A stretch of DNA of 64,000 bases from Sciurus carolinensis. Taxonomy: Eukaryota > Chordata > Mammalia > Rodentia > Sciuridae. This document shows, piece by piece, positions 55,791 to 64,000 of this stretch (position 1 is the stretch's first letter; each line of letters starts with the position of its first letter). Position numbers and translations under genes: made by a program. Below the pieces are notes generated by a model, which did no database searches, had not been told where the DNA came from, and saw nothing but the letters and a program-made list of their open reading frames with translations. The stretch is taken from contig NC_062223.1 in assembly GCF_902686445.1 (NCBI RefSeq), forward strand, positions 61,687,498-61,751,497. The letters are read 5' to 3'.

Positions 55791-58075
55791 ATTGATAAAA
55801 CTGAACTAGATAATTCTCTGAACACTTCTGAGAAAACAATGCAAGTGAAATTCTTCATAGAATTGCATAAAATGTGAGTTACTATCATTCTCCCTAATTT
55901 GATTAGCTAATTAGGACTTAAAAATCAGGCACTAGTGTTCTAGCCTCACAACTATAAATGCTCAAGGGGTGCCCATCTCCAGATGATCAGTAGGTATGGG
56001 GGCCCCCTCTCTATGTATGACATTGGCTAACTTTTTTCATCTTGCCAAAATGTACACCACCAAGTGAATGGCAGGCCCAACTGACTCTTCCCATGAGACC
56101 CAATGTGGGGGACCAGGCAATGTCCCTCCTAACCTTAGTCATGGTTTGTGAGACTGAAGAGAAACTCCCACAGGGGATAAACTGGAAAGAGGCATCTGTC
56201 AGGGACCTGGAAGCAAAGGCAAGCAAAATTGAACTGGCAATTTAAGGAGAGTTTAACAAAATAACTACTTAAAAGGATGTGAGTGGTTCTTTTGTTCTTT
56301 AACAAAAGGTTTAAGGAAAGAAGATAAAGGAATTCTCTAGGCCTAAGAAGAGCTGAGCTTTACTATTCACCCCAGGCCAGAAAGGGAAGGGAGAGATTAA
56401 TCAGCAAGTATAGCTGTGGGAGAGAAGATTAGGAGAAGAGCTATGAAAAGCAGCCAGTCCATAGCTATCCAAAGGGAGTGAGCAAGGAATAAATCCCCTG
56501 ATCCCACTCTTTTCTGGACTCCATTCATTCTCCCAGAGCAGAGTGGCGGAGAAGTGGGTAGGTCGAGAGGTCACCAAAAAATCTCAGTGCAGGTGAAAAG
56601 AAGAAGAGGAAAGGTGTCCAACAGTTGATTTCTGGGCTGCTACTATGGCCAGGGCACAATCAAGTACATAAAAGAACAATGAGAGGCAATGTCCAGAACC
56701 ATAGAGGACAGGGCTAAGGAACCAGCCAAGGTGAGCAGTAAAAAGTGACCTGGGCATATTTAAAAATTTGAAAATGGTAGTTTTGTACTGACTGCAAAGC
56801 TCTGTTCTGAAAGGACAAGTTTGGTTCAAGAAGTCAGAATAGAAGAAGGACACATCCAATCAAAATTCCTGGACTGTTGACTCACTTTCCTGATACTATT
56901 TTATAACTCAGGCCCAAACAGCATTTCCTTAGATTATGCACCACTTCAGGACAGATATCTCTTCTCATTTGTCTATGTATCTTCTTCAGTGCCTACCATG
57001 GGCAATTAAGTGAACTTTTGTGTGTAAATCTGAATCTGTGAGCTCTGGGGTTCTCTTATCTTCTCTACATAGTCCTGTGATGCCCAGGTATGAAAAGAGA
57101 TCCCAAGAATCACTGTCAAAGGGTCTTACATTCTTTTACTCCAGCAGAGGTGAGAATCCTTCCCACAAAATGTGCATGGTTTAAGCAGAGCCCCAGCTAC
57201 CTACCCAATCATCAGCTGGTACACAGGGCCCCTGGGAGGAGAACAATGAGCACAAACTTGGGGTTACATTGCTTCTTATCCCCCAACCTGGACAGACTTT
57301 CACCCAAGCCCTGGTCAGGAAAAGTCACTCTGCCATCCTTCCAGAAGCAGGTCTAAGAATCTTCGCTGATTCAGCTGGTAGAATGGTAGACTCAGATGTC
57401 CCTCCACGTGGTTACAGCCCCTTAATTCTCAAACACATAGCCAGCAATATGCTACCAAGTCACTCAACTGTCTGAGAGTAACAAACATCCTACAAGCCTG
57501 GCCCAACTACCCCAGCCTCCTGGGTGGGGCACTTGCAAGTGGTCCTGAGACCACTGCCTCAGGATTCCCCTCTCCATGTCTTCTTTTCCTCGGCAAGCAG
57601 CTAGGGCTCTAGTATGAATTGCCTCTACAAAATCTTTGGGTGTGTCTGGAATCCTAGATTAAAATAAGCTTCTACCCTGAGCTTGTATGATGTTGGTCAT
57701 TGAGAAGCCCTAGAAACAATGCATCACTCCAAAAGAATAATAATCCAGCAGGATTGTTTTTTAAGCATTTAAGTTGATCCAAAGTAGACAGGAATCAATG
57801 TTGATAGTGCAGAAGAGAGACATCCCTTGCTGCAATGACATGAAGGGTGATGTGGGCAGATCGGGGAAGGACGTAGGGAAGGGGTCACTTAAGCTATCAT
57901 TGCCTTACAAGTGGAGGCTAGTGCATCAGCTGGGATGGTCACATCTTTTTAGTCCTATCTAATGAATAAGAGTTTCCTCACTTTCTTCTTGCTGTCTCCC
58001 CTTCTATTTGTAATCACTGGAACAATTTTAGGAAGGAGAAGATGTTCTGGCCATGTTGGTTAAATAACTCTGTCT
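55791..58075. other. Unassigned single-copy-looking sequence
   Basis: Short frames of up to 91 codons, none with a domain. I see no clear repeat. Confidence 0.4.
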
Positions 58076-58079
58076 CTGT

Positions 58080-58720
58080 TTCTCCGTTTGAAGCCAACTT
58101 CTTAATTATGCACCATTGCCTGGACATAAATGCATTTATGTATATTAATTTTTGCTCCACTTAGCAGAGTGGTCACTTAATTAAATGTCTTCAGTTGTTT
58201 TATTGGGGAAAAAAATAACCCATCCTTCCCCCCCCAACCCAGCGTCCCTCCTTCCCACTTAGCTCCTCTGTTGTGCTGTGATTTTAAACATACTGTTTGT
58301 TGCTTTCGACTCCATCCATTTGTAACCCCAATGCCACTGCGTTTATAGGAACTGATATTAAAAAGTAATATCCAAGACTAAAGTCGCTAGACTGTTTAGT
58401 AGATTTTTAAATTGAAACCAAAATTATACAGATTTTTCATTCTGATAATTCCACCAATTCACTAATTCTTTAATCTTTACAGGTCATTGAACAGTTCCAC
58501 ATTAATGAGATGTAGTTAAGAACAAATTTTACACTTTTTCCTTTTTTTTCTTGAAAAATGTTTCCTATCATTTGTAAATTAGAAAGAACTTGTTCCATTT
58601 ATGGTCCATTTATTTAAAATAATCGAATGCATGGGATCTGACTGAACACTGTGTGTAATGATGCTTTTAAACAAATTACCATTTATTTATAAGCAAGAAA
58701 TAGACTTTTAAAAAGCACCC
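58080..58720. other. Candidate conserved non-coding element
   Basis: The stretch is AT-rich, repeat-free and complex, with many homeodomain-type ATTA cores ('cttaattatgcacc', 'cacttaattaaatg'). It has no coding frame and only one poly-C run (58226-58235). The look is that of a developmental enhancer. The basis is composition only. Confidence 0.4.
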
Positions 58721-60020
58721 AGACTTGGTTGCATTATTAATGGTATTCTCCAGGCCCAACAGCTCTGGGGTGTGTGTGTGTTCAGCGCTAGTGTGCATAT
58801 GCATACACACATGCAGATGTGGATTTAATTCCAGCAAGAAAGTTGAGAATCTGGGAGTAGAACAAAAAATGCTTCTTGGAAAGCAGCATATTTTCCATTT
58901 TCAGAGTTTCAAATGGAAGTGAAATCTAGTCATGATGAGCCATCCATCCCTAAATCTCCACTGTCAACACACGGCTGCTGCCATCACCAAGCACCCCAAG
59001 CTAAAAGCAGTCAGCTCTAACACAGTCTGCTTCACGTGTCAGGCTGAAGACATGAAACAAACAGAAAGAGTCCATCCCAGCTTCAGCAGAAACACGTGCA
59101 AGCATGCAAAGCCCACCTCTTCCACCAGCCGCCCGTGAGTTCCTACTTAGAGAATAATTGCATTTTCATGAAATGCTGGAGAGTTAATTGCTTGGATTCA
59201 AGTATTGTAAATTACTATTATTCCTTACCACACTCTACCGCAGGGAGGAAAATGTTTATCCTGTTAAGTGTTTTTTAAAGAGCACGAGTGTAGAGGACCA
59301 AGGGGGATGGCTGACTATGCTAGAAATTAACAGGGAGAGATTATTCTAGCTTCATCAGCTTTGGTCCTGTCCATTTATAAAACAGTCCCGATTGTCTTTC
59401 TCCTGTCCCTTTGACCCACTGAAGAATATTTGGTAAGTGCTGCTTGGACTTCCAATATTCAAGCCCAGTCCCATGGCCCTCCATTTCCAAAAAGTGTCAG
59501 TCCTCAGCCATCACTTCCAACACCAGAAAAGTCAAATGAATTCATTCTGCTCACCCATTTATTTATTTTTCTTTGAGAATGGACTCTCCAAGCCTAGAAG
59601 GAATTGATGAAGGGAAAAAAAATAGAGAGAGAGAAAGGAGAAAGGATGAAAGAAGTAGGAAGTGGTGGGAGCAAAATAAAACTCTAATGCCACAGGAATC
59701 AAATCTCCTAACCAGAGTAGCAGGTAAGTCTCCAAACCTGACCAAAAAGAATATGTGTTACACTAGGACTTAGTGTAACTAGGGTGGCAGGGGTCACAGA
59801 GTTGGGAGTCGTGTGTACATACATGCCGCTCAAATACAAAGCAAGTGATTAGCTGGAGGAATGGACACTCTTTTCAACTTTTTCATTTTCCACCTTAGTT
59901 AGTACATTTCTATGTAATAATAAATACAATCAAATACCAGATCATATAAGAATCTCATACAGCAATTCATATTTCACCAAAATCAAAGATAAGCAAAATC
60001 TCAGGAAAAAGATCATTTTA
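58721..60020. other. Unassigned sequence
   Basis: There is a small GT run near 58769-58780 and a purine-rich run at 59606-59660. No gene is supported. Confidence 0.4.
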
Positions 60021-60024
60021 CTTT

Positions 60025-60492
60025 AACTGACAAGTAAAAATTATATATGCTTATGCTTTCTAACATGGTATTTTGATAAATGTATACTTAGTGGAATAAC
60101 TAAATTGAGATAATCAATATATGTGTTACCTCTCAGATTTATCATTTTTGGTAAAAACTTAAAATGTAGTCTTAGCAATTTTCAAGTATACAATACACTG
60201 TTATTAACTGCCTTGATGTACAATAGATCTATTGAACTTATTCCTCCTATCTGAAATTTTGGGTTCTTTGACCAAAATCTTCCCAATTCTCCTGCCCTCA
60301 GAATCTGGTAATCACTATTTTATTCTGTTTCTATAAGTTAAAAGTTTTTAGATTCCATGTATGAGAGAGATCATGCATTACTTGTGTTTCTGTGCCTTGC
60401 TTATTTCATTGAGCATAATGTCCTTCAAATTAATTCATGTTATCTTAAAGGACAAGATTTCTTTCTTTTTTAAGGCTTAATGGTACTCCATT

Positions 60493-60545
<53 letters not shown>

Positions 60546-60960
60546 GACATATACATACTATATTTTCTATCCATTCATCTGTTGATGGAAATTTAGTTTG
60601 ATCCCTTATCTTGGTTATTATGAATAACACTACAATGAATGTGGAACACAGATATATGACATACTGATTTCAAAACCTTTGGCTATGCCCAATGATGGCA
60701 TTGCTGGATAATTTAGTAATTTCATTTTTAATTATTTTGGGAACCTCAATCCTGTTTTCCATAATGGCTATATTAATTTACAGTACCACCAACACTATTA
60801 TTTTTGATAATAGGCATTGAAACAGATAAAAGGTGATTGCTCATTGTGATTTTCATTTGTATTTCCCAGATTAATGATGCTGAGCATTTTTTCATATACC
60901 TGTTGGCCATCTGTATGTCTATTGACAAATGCCTTTCCAGGTCTTGGAAGATAATATTTT
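60025..60960 (-). mobile_element. Ancient L1M 3' end, with a (GT)n inside
   Basis: On the plus strand this reads 'tttgataaatgtatacttag', 'caggcttaatg'-like degraded blocks, 'tatttcattgagcataatgt', 'tatccattcatctgttgatg' and 'atggctatattaatttacag'. These are the reverse complement of the ORF2 end and 3' UTR of an old L1. It is non-coding. Confidence 0.85.
60495..60545. repeat. (GT)20(GC)n microsatellite
   Basis: A (GT)20 run at 60495-60534 is followed by 'gcgcgcgcgc'. Alternation is unbroken over 51 bp. It is a second Z-DNA-type tract, with the same GT-then-GC order as the one at 2488. Confidence 0.95.
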
Positions 60961-61221
60961 TGTATTAAATAAGTTTCCATCAAGAAGAATACTTTTCCCA
61001 CTTTTCTAATTTTGTCAAGAGGTAGAAACTCCCTCATAGCCAACACCAGCATCCAGACTACTGGGACAGGCAATATTAATCAGGGTACCAAGGCCACTCA
61101 GCAGTGTCATTCATGAAGCTACAATAAAAATGACAGGCCATCCAGAAAAGATAAGTCTTGTTTTTACAGGGGTTCCCCCTCTGCTGACACCAAATCAGGT
61201 TTTACAAAATTCTTTCCTTCA

Positions 61222-61223
61222 AT

Positions 61224-61258
<35 letters not shown>

Positions 61259-61266
61259 TTATTTAA
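61222..61266. repeat. (ATTT)n microsatellite
   Basis: About ten units of ATTT/TTTA in a row. It may derive from the A tail of a minus-strand retroposon, though no body is recognisable next to it. Confidence 0.93.
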
Positions 61267-61399
61267 TGTTTCAGTCTTCAACAAAGAAAAGAATTAATTT
61301 CATGCCTTGTCAGACATTTAGAATAAAGAATGGTGTAAATCAGAAAAAAAATACAAATGTAAAATGGAAATGTCATTTTATAAAAATTATTGACAGATA

Positions 61400-62340
61400 A
61401 TCCCAACATTTAACCCTGTATAATTTATTAAAAAAATCTACTCGGCCATGACTAGGAAAGTCATTCTTATATACTAAATTATTCTATATGCTTAGGTGTA
61501 TATCTGGAATTCTATTCAGTCTACTTACAACTACATAAGAATAAAACCATTGAAATTATCATGACATTATAACACTTATTAATGGTTGGAAATGAAAGTC
61601 CACCATTGTCATTCATGCTTTGTAAAATCTTCCAAATGAATTATAAATTAATTTGGTCAAGTTTCTGAAAGAAATCCCTTCCTTTTTGTATTTTAATTGA
61701 AACTACTTTAAACTTACAGATGAATTTGGAAAGAGTTGACATCTTTTCCTATTAAATCTTCCCACCTAGAAACTAGATGTTTCACTTCCATGTATTCCCA
61801 CCTTCTTACATGTAATCAGTAATGTTTTGTAGTTTTATTCACAACATCTGCAAAATTATTCTTGTTAATATTAGTCTTTGGTTTTTAAAGATGTTCTTGA
61901 TCTTCTGAACAGTATTTCTTTTCACTACACTTTTATCTGGCATATAAGAAACCCATTTTTTAGTTTTATATCTAGTCTTTTATTGAAACTTTGTATTGAA
62001 TAGGTTTGTTTTAGTTGGTTCACATGAGTTTTCCAAGAATGTGCATTTTCAATTATTTGTTAATATTTATATTCATTTTTCTTCTCATACTCCATCAGCT
62101 AGAACAATGTGGAATAAGAGTGATGGGAATGGAGGTTATTTTAGCATCTCTAATTCATTGGGATAATTGCAGTGTTTCTCGGTCATTAGGCATAACCCTT
62201 AGGAGGCTGTGTAACAAACCCTTGGGTGAGGGACATGGAACTAGAGTTTCTCTCTCTCTCTCTCTCTGATTTTGATAAGCTCCTCTCAAAGTTCTGTCAC
62301 TTAGTGTCATTATATACATGTTCCACTATCAATAAGTTTT
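61400..62340 (-). mobile_element. Ancient L1 ORF2 relic
   Basis: On the plus strand 'aatttggaaagagttgacat' and 'taatgttttgtagttttatt' are degraded reverse complements of the L1 reverse-transcriptase region. The order continues to 'aagagtgatgggaatggagg'. A (TC)n run lies at 62251-62268. The frame is destroyed. Confidence 0.5.
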
Positions 62341-62689
62341 GATGTATTCTTCAGGTGTATCTGAACAGAAAGAAAATGTGAGAAGATAAAAAACTTGTTT
62401 CGATACTTCACAGTCCATGTGATGTTTGATGTTCATTTAGGGTAAACACTCTGTAGAAAGGTATCATTGCATACCTATATTACTAAGAGGACTTTATCTC
62501 AGCTTGAAATGCATATGAATTTTCATGCAATGTGTGTTGGAAATCTGATACAAATGTATAATAAATTTCCAAATGTTTAAAGAGAAGGTAATATCTTCAC
62601 TCTGCTATTGACCACCAATTGCCAACATTTTTTTCAGATGTTTTGTAGCTTCATTCACCTTTACATCCTTATCACCAGTCCCTTCTTGT

Positions 62690-62990
62690 GTCCTAAGCTT
62701 CCATCAATCCGACCTGTAATTTACCTGCTTTTCAATTTCTGTTCCTTGACTCATGCTTCCTGTCATTTCTTCCTTCTTTATTTCCACACACCCAAACCCA
62801 AGTCAAATGCCACTTCTTCCATGAAACCTCCCTGATATGATCTCCTCCCCCCTTCTTACCTTTCCTTGTTCCTGCACATCCCTAATGACACTGATTCTCT
62901 GTTATCAATGTCAATTCCTCTTACTTCTGCTGCTAGATGGCAATCTTCTTGAAGGCTCTATGCCAGATTCACCTTTGTATTCCCTTCTTA
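62690..62990 (+). mobile_element. L2 LINE 3' region (ancient)
   Basis: 'ccaagtcaaatgccacttct', 'tccatgaaacctccctgata' and 'tagatggcaatcttcttgaa' match the order of an L2 3' end. Confidence 0.8.
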
Positions 62991-63004
62991 TTTTAAGATG
63001 GTGT

Positions 63005-63235
63005 AGATAAGTGCCCTGTGAGAACCTGGACTCAGGAATCAGGTTACCTGGCCTCCCTCCCCACTTGTCCATTTCTAGCCAGGTGAGCTTGGGCATATCA
63101 TTTAACTTTCCTTATCCTCAGTTTCCTCTTTAACATGGAGATGTCAAGTCTGCCTACCATGGGGCAGAGAGTCGTGAAGATAATGAGGAAATTTATGCAA
63201 AGCACTTGGATTGTGGCTCACACAAACTTAGCCCC
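63005..63235 (+). mobile_element. MIR SINE (ancient)
   Basis: 'aacctggactcaggaatcag', 'gtgagcttgggcatatcatt', 'taactttccttatcctcagt' and 'ttcctctttaacatggagat' are in MIR order. It lies between two L2 pieces. Confidence 0.85.
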
Positions 63236-63254
63236 CAATATGTTTATTTCTTAT

Positions 63255-63366
63255 AACTACTAGAATATAAGCTTCCTGTGGGCACGTGCTTCCTTTGTCT
63301 TGTCACCTGCTGATTCTTATCATTTAGCACATGGTAAGCACTAATAAGGATTAAATGAATGAATAG
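63255..63366 (+). mobile_element. L2 LINE terminal 3' end (ancient)
   Basis: 'ctagaatataagcttcctgt', 'tagcacatggtaagcactaa' and a terminal 'taaatgaatgaat' are the last ~110 bp of L2. With 62690-62990 it may be one L2 split by the MIR. Confidence 0.85.
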
Positions 63367-64000
63367 ATGCAAGGATCAAATGAGCCCAGGAGGTTGAGTT
63401 CTCAAGTTGGTTTTAGCTTCCTAATACTTCACACAGAGAAAATAAATCCCATGTGTCACAGAACCCACAAAGTTCCAACCTGGAATTTCCCTTTCCCTGA
63501 AAGCTAGATGCTTGCCTGATATAAATATGCAACTAGGACAGGAGAAAGGAGAGAGGGAGCAAAGCTGGGACCTGCCTTCCAGCTGACAAACTGCAACAGC
63601 TTTTATAATGGAGGTCACCATGAATAAATTCCCTTATTTTCAAGTATTATATGGTCTAGGTTTGTTTGTTTATTTGTTCGTTTTGCTTTCTTTGAAGGAT
63701 AAAAGTAAAGGCACAGAAGTAATAAGCCAAATACCAGGAACAGAACATAACCCACTAATAGTAAGGTAGTGATTAGGAAGAACCTTTAATCAGAGACCAT
63801 CTTACTAGTCTGTGAACAGCTATGTCATGAGTTATTTCAGAACACTAGCACATAGAGTTGCTCAAAAAATACTTAATTATCCAAATGGTAAATCCAAAAT
63901 TCAGAAAGTTCAAGTAACACATCTAATAGCACAATAATTAGAATGGGTAGTACTTGGTTTATTGGGGTATAAAAATTTTTTAAATGGTATCTTCATATAT
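63367..64000. other. Unassigned AT-rich sequence
   Basis: Nothing recognised apart from a (GTTT)n-like run at about 63661-63685. Confidence 0.4.

Overview
The window is nuclear DNA of a rodent, most probably a squirrel-family species (Sciuridae). The evidence is the mix of short retroposons: tRNA-derived ID elements with an intact-looking Pol III B box, dimers in which a B1 (7SL-derived) half is joined to an ID half (the B1-dID/MEN type), and a young L1 lineage, all on a background of older mammalian MIR, L2, MER5 and L1M copies. I find no bacterial, plasmid or viral gene, no tRNA or rRNA gene and no CRISPR array. I also find no host protein-coding exon I can defend. Every long open frame with a recognisable product is a fragment of an L1 ORF1 or ORF2.

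Layout. 1-7.5 kb: AT-rich sequence with MIR copies, two opposed ID elements around a 62-bp alternating purine-pyrimidine tract, and an ancient L1. 7.5-31.3 kb: a dense L1 block. An old 5'-truncated L1 and a younger L1 lie at one reused target site (7536-13115). A full-length minus-strand L1 lies at 14328-20598 and a full-length plus-strand L1 at 23520-30268. The two full-length copies are head to head, and the second sits inside an older L1. 31.3-64 kb: mostly single-copy-looking intergenic or intronic sequence with one MaLR-type LTR, a MER5A, many MIR and L2 fragments, four B1-type SINEs, a twin-primed (5'-inverted) L1 at 35979-36830, and stretches whose composition suggests conserved non-coding elements.

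How the parts relate. The L1s encode the ORF1 RNA-binding coiled-coil protein and the ORF2 endonuclease/reverse transcriptase. That machinery also mobilises ID and B1-dID SINEs. The insertions show it: poly(A) tails, 9-17 bp target-site duplications, one insertion into an L1 ORF2, and one 5' inversion. All three long L1 copies are dead, with stops and frameshifts. The reverse-transcriptase FADD motif is FAED in the 8.7-13.1 kb copy, FAGD in the minus copy and intact FADD in the 23.5-30.3 kb copy.

I did not find a new biological system. The most interesting signals are the telomere-like hexamer block in an L1 3' UTR, the monomer-like array and promoter turnover in L1 5' UTRs, the repeated use of one L1 target site, and an 11-residue duplication in the ORF1 coiled coil. 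Repeat boundaries were read by eye and may be off by some tens of bases, except where a target-site duplication fixes them.
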